From Sisyra terminalis (lineage: Eukaryota > Arthropoda > Insecta > Neuroptera > Sisyridae), in contig OY292275.1 of NCBI GenBank assembly GCA_958496175.1, forward strand, positions 36,595,701 to 36,659,700: 64,000 nt of DNA, in the 5' to 3' direction. How positions within the stretch are numbered: position 1 is the stretch's first letter; each line of letters starts with the position of its first letter. A program made the translations under genes and the position numbers. Positions 35,089 to 47,094 of this stretch are shown piece after piece. The notes under the pieces were generated by a model. The model did no database searches. It had not been told where the DNA came from and saw nothing but the letters and a program-made list of their open reading frames with translations.

Positions 35089-36884
35089 AACTCAAACTCC
35101 ACAAACTGTAATTGTTGACCGTCAGCTAATTATAATATATAGGGTAAGGTTGTACAAGTCGTACTATCGCTTAAGTCATATATTTTAAAAATTACACAAA
35201 ATATGATATCAACTGCGCTTCTTTCGACAAAACGAGTTACTCCTTAGTCCATCATATTAGTTTATATAGTGTACATATCTTTCCGATACTGTGGCGGGAC
35301 ATCGTGTAAAAAAGAAGTTTACAGTAACTTACCTATATTTTTACTACCTCTTTAGTGAGTAGTTTATATTGCATGTACATTATTGATAAAATTATACTTC
35401 ATATTTTTAATTTAAACCGTTAAGGAGTTATTTACTACAAAAAAACGAATTAACTGTATTCACTATTTGGTAATGTTCATTAGAATTATAAATTTTACCA
35501 TTACTTAAGTCGTACCTACAATAAATTCCATAGTCGTAAATAAAAATAACCAGAGCATATTTGCGGTACTTCGGTAATATGGTAATATGTTTTAGGAACA
35601 CTGGAGAAATGAAAGTACTAATAGTTGTAACGAAAGTGGAAGACAAACATTGAAAAGGAAGATCTCTTGCACGGTGACCGAGTAAAAGAAGTGCCAGGCT
35701 TATCACTGCCTGCGGCCACAGGATAGAGAAACCTGGATGATGATATTACCCAACCTATAGGAATGAAAGGACAGAAGAGGAAGGATTTCGGGAAGTATCC
35801 TAGAAGTTTTGATGAGTTAGTGGCAAAATCGATATAGCTCTAATTTATTAATTCAATCTAAAGCATAAACGTTAGACAAATGAAACTTATTAGGTATATT
35901 TTAGATATGAGTTTTGTAACTTCACCATACCTTGAAACTTGAAGCTCTTCAGTGTTATTCAAGCCGAAATCATAAATGCCTAAAAGATGAAAACATGGAA
36001 AAAACATTTCGAGAAAAAGTATTAGTGTGGTGTGTCCTACATGGTTATGACTCGTCCCAATGAGAGTCCTACCGTGCTTCCATACTAGAAGCATTTAATA
36101 CTCATTTTGGTTGTCAAATATGACTTGTATAAATATTCCTTAATTTCTTCTGCCAACGACTGAAACGACTGAAAAATAGAGCTAATATATTTTTAATTCC
36201 TCCACCTTAAATTAGTTTAGAAATGCTTGCTTTTCTATTGCATAGGCTTATATGTTTCAATTGCTAGTTCAAAACTTGAAAAAAAAACAGGTTTTGCAAA
36301 GTGTGTATCAAGGAAGCCCTTAAGTTTTCAGAAAAATCGTTGAATATAACGAAGAGATTGATATTCGTACATTGTAGGCAAATACCTAGGTAAAATAGGA
36401 GATACGTTTAGAGACTATACTATCGCTTAGTAACAGTATGTAGCATTTTATAGGTATTAATTATGAAATTATATAATTTTGATTGTCATTTTTACGAGTA
36501 CAGCTGTAGAAAATGTAATTTAAACCGAAATTACGTGTTAATATATACATGTAAATAATTATTATCAAGTATAAATAAATATTTTTTCCTTACACATAAA
36601 TAAGATCTAGGTATAAATGGATACTTAATTTATTTACACATAAAAGAAAATAAAATTACATTTACAAGTATTGTATGTCTTTTAGGAAAAAAATAATCAA
36701 AATCGAAACTTTTCTGCTCTTTAAATGTTCTTATGAAAAGCTTAAATGCCTCCTTATTCCCTGCTGCGTTGTTAAGCCTTTAATAATTCAAATATTTCGA
36801 AATTATTTTCTCATTTTTCTCTTTTTATTATAAATTTATATAATACGCGCAAAAGATAGTAAAAAATAAACGAGAAAATAAAAA
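35089..36884. other. unannotated stretch
   Basis: Nothing could be supported. Open frames at 35428-35706 (-) and 35858-36094 (-) lack protein-like composition. Confidence 0.3.
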
Positions 36885-37050
36885 AAATATATAAACTCGC
36901 CCAGGCCAGGTGTAATATTTCCCATAGAATCATCAGCAATATCAACATCAGGGCCGGGCTTGCCATTTCTCGGTCGTATTACGGCTCGGTGGGGTTCATG
37001 TTTGTACATAATATTACAGTGATGGCCGCTTAGCATGATATATAACCTCA
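36885..37050 (-). other. GC-richer block: possible exon or conserved non-coding DNA
   Basis: The minus strand is open and, unlike nearby frames, reads like protein: KHEPHRAVIRPRNGKPGPDV followed by DIADDSMGNITPGLGE before turning into a T-run translation. No good splice donor is present (only GA/GTTTAT), and no acceptor is obvious. I do not recognise the peptide. It could equally be a conserved non-coding element, since G+C is well above the flanks. Confidence 0.25.
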
Positions 37051-38040
37051 TTCTTCTTTTAAGATAAGTTATGAGTGCTTAACAAAATGTACGACCAACA
37101 CCAACACATACGGTCCAACCATACCCCAGTTGAAGCCGTTCTATTTTTCTTTTTATTTTCCATTTAAATAAACCTTATTTCCTTCCATCACACACTCAGA
37201 TCAAGACAACGAGTGCAAATTTCCAACTAATTTTTTATGCTTACACTAAACGGATTATTAAAAAAAGTTTTATTCCCCCATTTTCTTTTTCCGCCGTTTT
37301 AAAAAAGCGTAATAATAGGTAACGACAATAATAATATGAAACATTTTTTAAAAGTTCTGTTCATACATACAATAATCTTCTTTTCAACAAAATTAATATC
37401 GTTAATGTACAGTATTATTAACCCCAACAAATTTTTCCCATTTTTTACTCCTTTAAATTTATACTGAATGCCCGCAGATGATAATAATAAGATTTATGAT
37501 CCCGTTTATCCCGAAATTAACGCTCCTTTTTACAGGCAGTTATTTAAAAACTTTTGTTGTTAGAACTCATTTTTATGGGAGACTCTTCGAGTGATTTTCT
37601 CGAGATTTTAATACATTTTTTCAACAATAAATAATTCTATCATCATTAGTAATCCGTAACAGATGCCTTTTAAATGGAAATAAATAATAAATAAAAATGT
37701 GACGGAAAAATTATATTGAAAATTTTGCAAATAAACAGAATACGAAAAGCAGTACTTAGGTAATGACGGGAGTATTTTCGCGAGGAAAATGAAGTAGTTA
37801 ATATTCATGAAAACGTTTCTGTTGGTATCTGTTTTCCGATTCTTCTCTTGTAAATAATATGATAATTTCCGTATCGACAAACACCTATTTAATTGAATTC
37901 TTTGAAAAAAATTCTCGAAATTGCGAAAAGATTAAGATCAGGGAAATGACGTGGTGTGTAATTAAGGAATGATAAAGTTCTGTTTTTGCCATGTACTAGG
38001 TGTGTTAATATGAAATCGGATTTTTTTTTTGTAAAATAAC
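37051..38040. other. unannotated AT-rich stretch
   Basis: No feature supported. About 37080-37210 is slightly GC-richer (CCAACACCAACACATACGG). Confidence 0.35.
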
Positions 38041-38700
38041 TAGTATCCGTCCGTAACTAGTTTTTACGGCCGAAACCGAAATCGAATTTCAGCAACAGTC
38101 TCAATTACGGTCGAAAACGAAATTTCCATATAAGGCAATGTTTTCGAAGCAAAAAGATAATCATAATTAGTCAGTCTTTTCTTTTAAATCCTATAGATAT
38201 ATATTATTTATTTAGTCTTCGTTTAATACTCTATTTGAGGTAATCATCAACGTAATATACTATTATCATTTCTTATTTCAAATAATTGTTTTATGCTGAA
38301 ATAAGGGGTTGATATGAAAGAAATGCACCTAATATTTCTTTTTAATAAAAGTTACGAATAACATAAAATACAAAAGTTACAAAACAAAATTAGTTTTTAC
38401 TTAATATATTTAGGTGCACAAAACAGAAAGTACTCTTTCTTACATGTTAAAAAAAAAATATTTTTTTCTAAACTTTGGCCAGTTTTCTTTCGAACTGAAA
38501 AAAATATTAATGATAAGATTAAACATAATTTTAATGAACTGGTAGTTATCAGTATTCATAATTGAAGAATCAAATAATAAGTAAAAAACAATATTTTTTT
38601 ATATTTTTATCTCACGATTTCAGTTTTGGTTTCGGTTTGAGGTCAGTTAAAACCGAAACTAAGCCGAAACTAGGCCGAAACCAAAAGTTCAGTCGTACAC
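38041..38700. repeat. repeat bounded by CCGAAAC-rich blocks
   Basis: The left block has GGCCGAAACCGAAATCG and GGTCGAAAACGAAATTTCC. The right block has, inverted, CGATTTCAGTTTTGGTTTCGG, then tandem direct CCGAAACTAAGCCGAAACTAGG. Inverted GAAACC-AAA-ATCG words about 550 bases apart suggest a decayed element with short ends. The interior is AT-rich and non-coding. Confidence 0.4.
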
Positions 38701-38739
38701 TAAAATCAAGCTTTCATTAATTCTACATGAAAATATTTA

Positions 38740-38960
38740 TTTTATTCAATATAATCCCTTCCATTAACTATATATTTTTTCCATCTTTCGAATAATTTGT
38801 CGAAAAAATTGCTCATCAACAAAGTTCCAACAAACAAAATTTTTTTATGAACCACTTGTGGATTTGATACTATTGAATAAACATCCACTGATTATTTTAT
38901 CTGAAGCAGTTTCTATAATATCCACGGCTTCATCTTCCTAAAAGATCGATCCTAGTAACT
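38740..38960 (-). pseudogene. mariner-like transposase C-terminal relic
   Basis: The minus strand contains FREDEAVDIIETASDKIISG and FFDKLFERWKKYIVNGRDYI then stop. The latter resembles the conserved C-terminus of mariner transposases (L.KRWEKCI...GDY.E). Stops and a shift separate the two blocks, and no catalytic triad is visible. Confidence 0.4.
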
Positions 38961-39560
38961 ACAGCTAGTAATTATTGAAAAACAAATCTTTACTCGATCA
39001 TTTTGAATGTAAGTTTCAAGTTCCTGAATTGCGTAACTTGTCTTCTTAGTCACCTCAGGAAATAATTTTTTTCTCGAAGTTAAATGTTCCGACAGAATTC
39101 AATTAGATGAAGGCTACTCCTTTATAATTGAACTCTAATAAAACAAATTATAGGCATTGTCGACACAGCGTCTTCTATTGCAGATAATTCCCACTTTGGT
39201 TATTTATTCTTTCCACCCATTGATCTGTATATATATGGATAGACCGTGCATCTGGCGTAAAACAGAAATGATAAGAATCATAAGAAGAATCTTATATGAT
39301 GTTCTAAACGTCATCTGAGAGAACACAGTTTTTTTGGTAACTAAAAACAATAGCTGGTAATTGAGTGTCGATGAGCGCCAACCTGTACACATGAGTGCTT
39401 GAAATAAGTATTTATATTTTACTTGCTTCATTTGTTTCATTTGTCCACATTGAGAAGAGAGACTTATATATCTCTCTTCCAACATAGGAGCTGCTGCATT
39501 TTATTAAGCTCAGTCCAAATTTATATCACCGTAGACGGTGCTGGTAGTCGCTTCTAGTGG
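38961..39560. other. unannotated stretch
   Basis: A 93-codon minus-strand frame (39204-39485) does not look like a known protein. It may be part of the mariner-like or Jockey relics on either side. Confidence 0.3.
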
Positions 39561-40335
39561 GAATTCTTGATTGCTAAACAATTTAGTCATTTTGGTGCGT
39601 AGGTACCAATGTGATGCTAAATTCACTTGGCAAAGTTTTTTATTTTTAGTTCGTTATTTTGAAACGCGACATGTCTCAGGATAATAAGCGATTCTGATAA
39701 ATTCATGAATGGATGATGTACCCTTCTATAGGGTACCCCTTATACGACTTTCTTCACTATTATCTAAAAACCTAACGGCCAGATAATTGGGATGATCGTT
39801 CAGATAGGTCTGATAGCTTGATAGCTGATAGGCTTTTTGAAACTTTGTGCATGCCAAAATTATTGATATTTCATAGGGTGCCTATAACCAATCGAAGTGT
39901 CTTAGACTGAGACCTTTGAATGATGTTGATATTGAAGCTACTAGCAGTTCTCCATAATTGTATTCAATACGTTCAGATCGATTTTCATACAATTTTATAG
40001 AATATCAGTATATTGTCGAAGGATAGTTCTGAATCGTTTTTCTATAGCCACAATAGTCTTCTCAGAATGGTTTCTAACCGTTGCCATTTTATGACCATGT
40101 GCCTGCGCCAGATGAGACATCTGTTCAAATGAATCCCGAGGTACCTGATCTTCGGGGGAACTTGCTGATCGTTTATGAATATGGGGGGCATAGCCCTCTT
40201 CTGATAGTGAAGATTACGTGGACGGACTTTGATTCATTAATTATAATTTTCCATTTATGGAATCATTCCAGTAAGTTGGATAGTGCCCCTTGTAAATCGG
40301 TGGCATCTACGAAAGTAGGTGTCATACCGTGAAAT
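39561..40335 (-). pseudogene. Jockey-type LINE reverse transcriptase relic
   Basis: On the minus strand the text reads TFVDATDLQGALSNLLEWFH, then KWKIIINESKSVHVIFTIRR and GLCPP, then broken pieces. EYNYGELLVASIS matches TYG.QLWG.AS.S; HPNYLAVRFLDNS matches HPN.LA..LLD. This is the post-catalytic RT and thumb region of Jockey-clade LINEs, where E-S-K-S-x-H-V-x-F-T-x-R-R is characteristic. Many stops follow the first 80 codons. Confidence 0.62.
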
Positions 40336-41250
40336 AAAGTTTAATTATAAAACAATTACCAACTATATAGCTTGAAACACTAATCAAAAACAGTAGTTTT
40401 CTTGTTGATATATTTTTCTCACAAGGATTGCTCCAATTTCAGGTAATTAAAAATCATTGATGGCAGCGTTTAGATATAAAGTAAAACCCGGCTTCACATA
40501 AATTGTGTTCCGTTTGGCGGTCATGTAGTTGTTCATTTTACTTAACTAAGAACCAAATCCAGAAACAATATTCCAACAAATCTCCGAAATTTCAACATGA
40601 CAACTTAGGTAAAGTACATAAGGAAGAAGACTTAATTTTTAGTAAATATTAAATGTAGTTATTGTGAAATTTCATTTTAGGCAATATATACAAAAAAAAA
40701 AAAAAAAAAAACAAGAATAAAAGTTTCTTCAGAAGATCAAAATTATTTATGTTATTTACAAAAAAGATGATAAAAAATAAGAGAATACTTTTTACATTTG
40801 TCTTCTACGTTGATTAAAGTGAAGAAAATTTATTAGAGAACAATTTAAATCTAATGACTTTTCCATATTGTTTAACGTTAATAAATTACAGTTTTCATTA
40901 TCATATGTCGTAGAATTCTCACTGGGAAAGTATTGTTGTTATATAATCATCCCATAATCATCATTATCGTTATCCTTTCTAAAGCATAGAGGTCATCGTT
41001 AGTTATATTCAAATAGAGAACTTATCCACATTTATATTTCGCGATAGTTTCCACTATCCCGCCTTACTAAACACTAACACACAAAGGGTTTGTTCTATTT
41101 ACAGTTTTCAAGCATAAAACACGAGAAAGGGGGCTACTCGTACCTAAAGGAACTAACAGGGTAGTTTTGCGATGCTGTTTGATTCGGTCGACTCGGATGC
41201 TGCATGGCCAACACGTGCATTGCCACGTCATCCTTCGTCGTTGTTCAGCT

Positions 41251-41285
<35 letters not shown>

Positions 41286-42712
41286 CAATCCGCGTAGGGT
41301 GACGAATGTTTGGGTTGAGAATTAGGAAGCAGTGAAAGATGGGATGAGGATTGCACCAAGAATAACGGAATAATAGGTTGAATGGATGGAGAGATTTCGT
41401 GAACCATGAAACAGTCTGATAAGAAGTCCTAGTCGTCGTAGCACTCGTAGATTTTCTCCAAGAAGTGTTTCTACAAATCCTCCGAGCATGCAACCATACT
41501 TACACTCCTTGCTCTTTCCTTATTTCCCTTCTCGTCTTTTCACAACTCGTATTATTTTCCAACCATATTAATTTAGCTATCAAAAAACAAAATGATACTT
41601 AACAACATTCTTTAAAATGGGGATCTTGCATGAGAAAGGATTTATTATTTTTTCTTTTTCTCAAAATCCATTCTGCAAAATACTCGTTCTCGTTTGTCTT
41701 GGTAATTAAAACATTTCATTCGTAGTAATTTTTTAAATCTTGCATTTTTTTATTGTTGGTAGGTATGCATCTATTCAAGATATTTTAACTATTATAGTAT
41801 GGAAACAACTTTCAGTAACTGTCACAACTAATATTGAAATATTTAAATTTTGCATTACAAATTAGACAAATAGGTTTGTTAAGTACAAGACAAAAAGTGT
41901 AAAATGTTATCCTGTATACTTCTGCTTCATAAAAGATACAATATCTATATCTCTATGGCAAATTAGTGCATTGTTTTTAGAAATTTATTATCAGCAAAAG
42001 AAAAATTACAAAATCATACATGACAAATTTTTAAAGAAAAAGGGAGGATACTAAATAAAATTTGTAACGCAAACAACATTTCTATACAAACGAACATTTG
42101 TATACCTAGTTGAAAGTATAAATATTATGAGTTTAATTGCTCCCTCTCCAAATAATCTCCCTAAAAATATTTACATTGGTTACTGACGATAAAATATAAT
42201 TACCAAAAAAGCCTTACACTTATTTAAGTTTAAAATATTAACATTTAGTTTTTGCTATTTTTAGCCACTAGATTTTCAGGAGGTAAACGAGAGGAGAGAG
42301 GTAGAAAGAATAAAAAAAAACTAATAACAAAATTCTCCGTTTAGTTATTGGCAGAGAATGGGATGTATGGTGGGGACAAATGAATAGATTGCAGCGATCG
42401 TAGTGGTCAAATATTCGTCAAATCATGCTCACGTTGAAATGTAAACAAGTACATTTAAATACGGTGCATAATTAACGTGGCCATAATTTTTTTGCTTCAA
42501 AACGGGATATCTTTAAATTTTAATACGAAAACTGGAAAATCATATTATAATTTTGCGTAAAATGACAACACTAGAAAGATAGTAAAACTCAGTGCTTCTT
42601 TACTAGAAAAAAAAAAAATATTTAAAAATAATAAAAAATGACGATAAAAAAAAACTTAGAAAATATTGAAATAATAATTTAATAATAGAGTAGATAAATT
42701 ATTCGACTTTAT
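40336..42712. other. unannotated AT-rich stretch with simple repeats
   Basis: An A run of about 20 bases lies at 40691-40710 and a (TA)n run at 41252-41282. A GC-richer block around 41050-41240 (GGTCGACTCGGATGCTGCATGG) has no clear frame. The two open frames on the minus strand here are joined only by the TA run. Confidence 0.4.
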
Positions 42713-43267
42713 TCGGTTTTATATGGGTTTTACACTATATATATATAGTGTAAAACCCATAAACCTATAGTACATGGATAAAAATCATACAAAAATAAGT
42801 ATATACAAATTTTACCTAGTTATCGCTACTAAAACTGCGAATCGGCAATAAATAGACCACACATATTATTATCTTAATTGTTAAAAGCTATTCTTATAAC
42901 ATAAACAAATCGTGTCAACTGTTCTATTCATACTTCAAAATCCAACCGGATACTTTAAAGCAAATTTGTGGATCCGAAAAATATAGAAAACCATATTTTT
43001 CGGATCCACAAATTTGCTTTAAAGTATCCGGTTGGATTTTGAAGTATGAATAGAACAGTTGACACGATTTGTTTATGTTATAAGAATAGCTTTTAACAAT
43101 TAAGATAATAATATGTGTGGTCTATTTATTGCCGATTCGCAGTTTTAGTAGCGATAACTAGGTAAAATTTGTATATACTTATTTTTGTATGATTTTTATC
43201 CATGTACTATAGGTTTATGGGTTTTACACTATATATATATATATAGTGTAAAACCCATATAAAACCC
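42713..43267. repeat. near-perfect long palindrome (foldback element or inverted duplication)
   Basis: Positions 42747-42984 and 42993-43230 are reverse complements with no mismatch or gap that I can find by eye. They are separated by an 8-base loop (AGAAAACC) at 42985-42992. Each outer end is itself a small palindrome: GGGTTTTACAC, a TA run, GTGTAAAACCC. The TA run is 12 bases on the left and 16 on the right. Beyond the TA runs the symmetry continues through CATATAAAACC. No frame is coding. As RNA this would form a ~240-bp hairpin. A sequencing or assembly fold-back artefact must be excluded. Confidence 0.85.
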
Positions 43268-43268
43268 A

Positions 43269-43351
43269 AAATCTCGTTGCCAACGATTCCAACAAATTCT
43301 AAATTGTCAATATTATTTTGAAAATTTAGAATCTGTTGGCAATGAGATTAT
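43269..43351. repeat. short inverted repeat beside the palindrome
   Basis: AATCTCGTTGCCAAC...TTCTAAATTGTC on the left is mirrored by GAAAATTTAGAATCTGTTGG and CAATGAGATT on the right. One arm of similar sequence, TTGGCAATGAGATTATT, recurs at 56425, so this belongs to a small dispersed family. Confidence 0.5.
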
Positions 43352-44098
43352 TAACTAATCTAGTAGGTAGTGCTTAAATCGAAAATGGGGTATTTTAGAT
43401 TTATATATAAATATATGGTATACGTCAACAGTGTACCTGCATAGATTTTCGTTGTGATGAATTAATACCTATCACAGGTGACTTTTTTTCAAAGCGGGAC
43501 ATTTTTAGGTTCTTCGGGGACAGCGGGACGTATGGTCACGTTATGCATAATAGCTGTTGTATAGTTAATTGTAAGAACAAAGACAAAAATAGTGACTGCA
43601 AATTTTGTATATTTCCAATTGCCAGTTGGAATTTGGAAAAAAAGAAATAATAGATGAATACAGTTAGGAGAAAATACTGAGTAGTGTAAAACCTAACTTA
43701 GTAACATGCATACTCTGATTGATATGTCTGATTGAAAATTATTTTGTAATGGCGTAATGATTATTACTTTATACGATATATTTTTTTTTTCAATTACTAT
43801 TTCAGCTTTCATGTTAGAACTATCATTTGTATTGGTAAAACCGGATAACCTTATTCGTATGATAAACCTTACTATTTATGGACACGTTTATTGGTTTTTA
43901 AGTTTGAGAACATTTTACGTAACATTTTAACCCGGGGAAAGGAGTTTAATCAAGCGTTATTGTGTGATATATTTACTAAGGAGGGAGTATAACTAAACTG
44001 TTATGTTACATTATAAGATTTATTAAGTATTTATAAAATTGATATTTAAAAATTAAAATTTGCACTTTTACAATGAAAATAGTTGGTATAGTCTAAAA
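43352..44098. other. unannotated AT-rich stretch
   Basis: No gene or repeat boundary supported. Confidence 0.4.
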
Positions 44099-44223
44099 AA
44101 GTGGTTCTTAACCGGGGTTCAATCGAACCCAAGGGGTTCAGTGAGTCAGTCTCGGGGGTTCGGTGGAGGTCCAGACACACCTCCAACCCATATGTACATT
44201 TTTACATTTGAATTATATATATA
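44099..44223 (+). mobile_element. hAT-type MITE family B, copy 2 (left part)
   Basis: GTGGTTCTTAACCGGGGTTC, CAATCGAACCCAAGGGGTTC and AGTGAGTCAGTCTCGGGGGT are the left end of family B. The copy breaks off in a TA run where an LTR-like insertion begins. Its right end is not recognisable, although AT-rich text after 44773 may be the remainder. Confidence 0.62.
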
Positions 44224-44728
44224 TGTCGGAGATGACACTCAAAGACTTGACTGGTTTGCAATAATTGTCACCGACTTTTATTGAACTTTCTATTAATGTT
44301 TCATGTCTAAATAATAGAACTTTGTGAAACTTTGAAATTGTTGTTTATTACTTGACTCGATTGTGTTTGAATTTTATGATGGTAAGATTTGGGTTCATAG
44401 TGGCCTCTCTGGTCACTTAAATGCGGCCACGGTCGGGAATGAAGGGTATTGGTCAAGAGGTGTTTTTTGGGTGATATGATTGGTTATTTAAGAATTTATT
44501 GGTAATTTAAGAAAATGTTTTTGACCTAAGGATCGAGGAAAGAAGCTCGGTACGGTGTGATGTACGGACGGGACAGTTCTGTTTGAGCCTTAAAAGAGAA
44601 AAGTAATTTTTGAGACCCGACCGTGGATTCATTATTGAACTTTAATCGTCATCATTTTAAAAGAAAAGGGATAATGGATACAATAAGAAAATGTGTTGAT
44701 ACCCGAATGATTCCTGACACACATTCTC

Positions 44729-44733
<5 letters not shown>
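44224..44733 (+). mobile_element. likely solo LTR inserted in the TA run of an hAT MITE
   Basis: A 510-base block begins TGTCGGAGA and ends TCTCCGATA, an imperfect inverted terminal pair of the TG...CA kind typical of LTRs. TATAT lies on both sides as a possible 5-base target duplication, although the TA context makes this weak. The interior is more GC-rich than its surroundings (GCGGCCACGGTCGGGAATG, GTACGGACGGGACAGTTC) and has no open frame. No second LTR or internal retroelement genes lie nearby. Confidence 0.45.

Positions 44734-44772
<39 letters not shown>
44731..44772. repeat. (TA)n microsatellite
   Basis: About 40 bases of uninterrupted TA follow directly after the LTR-like block. Confidence 0.9.
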
Positions 44773-44777
<5 letters not shown>

Positions 44778-44954
44778 TTTCATCGAAATTTTTTAAATTT
44801 TTTCATATCCTGAACACAAGTACCTAATGTGAATTATTATTAAGGAATACGGGTTATAGCGAAAACAATGAATTCTTAGCGAACTCTGTATTAAGTGAAA
44901 GTAACATTTCGTCAATGGATAATAATATATGTCTTATGAGACTCAATTTCTTCT

Positions 44955-45003
44955 TTATTACGACGCGTTTCAACAGTTTTTGACTGTCATCATCAGGTAA
45001 TAA
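44955..45003 (-). ncRNA. hammerhead-ribozyme-like motif, probably from a Penelope-like element
   Basis: On the minus strand TTATTAC and GTAATAA can form a 7-bp stem I. CTGATGA is the hammerhead core. ACAGT and ACTGT form stem II around a CAAAA loop. GAAAC is the second core box, and the strand ends in GTC just before the stem I return, the expected cleavage site. Stem III is minimal (ACGCGT). Hammerheads with tiny stem III are known in Penelope-like retroelements, where they act as dimers. A U-U/G-U irregularity at the base of stem II makes activity uncertain. No Penelope reverse transcriptase was recognised nearby. Confidence 0.5.
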
Positions 45004-46449
45004 TTTCTTGTGACTCGGAAATAAATAAAATACTTATCAATGTTTAACATTTCGTCATTCTACAGTTTATTGTTTTCGAAATATGCGAGAAATATACATA
45101 CATATATATTTCTTACTTACGCATTGGCTCGTAAAATATTAAGAACGAATTAAGGGATGGTCAAAAATAGGGTTATTTTCGTGTAAATCTTACAATCGAA
45201 CATTTTTGGGATTTGATTACTTTGCACTTATGACACAAAAGAAGTAAAAAAATAATATAGCACAGTGTTTGCTAATCAATATTAGCAAAGCATTAATGAT
45301 GTTTTCAATTTTAGTAACATAAATCCTGAATAAGTATTTACTTATACAATATAATCTATATGAGGGATTACAAATAATAATATTTAGTCTATTGCAATTT
45401 TATTATTCATTCAAAATTATTTTTAAGATTTTTTTTTTCGTTGCTTTTCCATTTTTCTTTTTCATTTTCACGTTCTTTTTGTGAATTCGTATTTCGTATA
45501 AATACATATTTAATATTTCTAATAAAAGTAGTCATAAATTTGACACCTTTGCAAGTTTGGAACGACTATATAATAATAATAACAAGCTGGTTGGGGGTGT
45601 CGTTTTCTATTCAAAAGAGGTAAAAATTCCGACAATGCTTTGTCAAATCAGAATGTACGCCTTTTCACGTTTGACTTTATTCAATGGTCGTCCTTTATGT
45701 TTCGCCTACATATATAAAATAGTGTGAACTGTCACCTATTCATCCCTGCACCCACTCACCCTCTTCATTCTTTGTCCTACCTGTTGTGTGTCCTCCACAT
45801 ATGTACCCATGAAAAATGAAAAATGCTCGTATCTACGTTTTGCGAGAAAAAAAAATCCAACATTGACAAAAATAACATTTTTCTTTTATTAGAGATACAG
45901 GAAAATGATTGAAATATCCTTTTAGTATCCCTTTGAACGACCTTAAATTGCATTGAATTTATTTCAAAAAGTTCCATCGAGATATTATAAAAAATCACGT
46001 TTTTTATCACGTTTTTCAATTTTACATCTTATTAAGTTTTCCGAGCTGAGTTAGGTGTCTTTTCAACGGCATGAACTTCACTACTAGCATAATCGAATTT
46101 TCACTTACCAAATAACTGACGACGAGACGTTTAGCCAAATTATTATTTATTATTTGCATTAAAAAATCATCCAACAGTTACAATAACATTTTTTTATAAA
46201 ATTATCCAATAAGAAATATGTTAAACATTAAATTAATCTCTTACTTTTACTACTAAAGTTTAAATTCAAGTTAGTATATATATTTATCGATAGATTATTA
46301 GTTGTAAGTGACGTAAATGTTCTGTAGAGAAATTAGATAATATATAATTATGAACTGCACATCAGTTTTATCTATTAATTGTGTACTTAATAATTTTATT
46401 TAAATATCACTACTATAGTTATGCCATATCATTCACTCCTAAAGGTCGT
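45004..46449. other. unannotated AT-rich stretch
   Basis: No gene supported. The flanks of the hammerhead motif may be Penelope-derived non-coding sequence. About 45725-45800 is C-rich (CATCCCTGCACCCACTCACC) and non-repetitive. Confidence 0.35.
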
Positions 46450-46697
46450 CTTAAATAGCAAACCTATGACCCGTAGGTCAGACACTGACATCTGACCTAC
46501 GCAAGCTTTTTAACTGAACCCCGATGGGTAGGCAACCATTTGTCGTTAAGTTTGTAGAAATAGACTTCCATAGCACTTGTTTCACCTTCTCTATGTTTAA
46601 CCTTGTGAGACGCTAATGGGCACCATGCACATTGGTGACCCACAAACATGTACTAAAAATTGAACTAAATTTGATCCAAGTCTCAAAAAGGATCGTT
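46450..46697. mobile_element. hAT-type MITE family A, copy 3
   Basis: AGCAAACCTATGACCCGTAG, GTCAGACACTGACA, CGCTAATGGGCACCATGCAC and the closing CTCAAAAAGGATC match copies 1 and 2 in order. Ends and target duplication are decayed. Confidence 0.62.
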
Positions 46698-46789
46698 AGA
46701 TGGAGGATAATTGCCCAGAAATGTAACCTTCCTTTCAGACCGTGCTTGATAATATTGTCGCTTTTGTTTGTCTTTTTGCGTTTTTTGAG

Positions 46790-47094
46790 TTGGTATGCAG
46801 AAGAAGACCTTCTTGTGTTTTTGAATAAAGTAAACCACGCGAGGTACAACTACGGTGTAAACATAAATGAAAAGAAGACCAAGTTTGTGGCGATTTCCAA
46901 GCACTCCAGTATGTCTAAACATTAATGTAGAAAGAATAGAGGAATTCAAATACTTCGGATGTCTTGTTAATAAGAAGTGAGCTTGGAGCAAGAGATACAC
47001 AATCACAATGAACAAGCCAGAGAAATTTTCACAAAGATGAGAATAATCCTTGGAGATCGAACTTTATTCCTTGAACTGCGGTTAAAGGTCCGAT
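46790..47094 (+). pseudogene. LINE reverse transcriptase relic
   Basis: The plus strand reads VFLNKVNHARYNYGVNINEK, KTKFVAISK, then in a shifted frame LNINVERIEEFKYFGCLVNK, then HNEQAREIFTKMRIILGDR and TLFLELRLKV. This is the conserved region after the catalytic site of insect LINE RTs (GLNINE.KTKFM, V..FKYLG..., I...R..F.KMR..L.DR.L.LELR.R...). At least two frameshifts and stops are present. It breaks off where the gypsy-like sequence begins. Confidence 0.68.

Noticed and set aside
41067..41493. Two minus-strand frames overlapping a TA microsatellite
   Set aside because: They translate the (TA)n run as Tyr-Ile repeats and lack protein-like flanks.
46683..47015. 110-codon minus-strand frame
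   Set aside because: Opposite strand of the LINE and MITE sequence; the plus-strand RT motifs explain the region.
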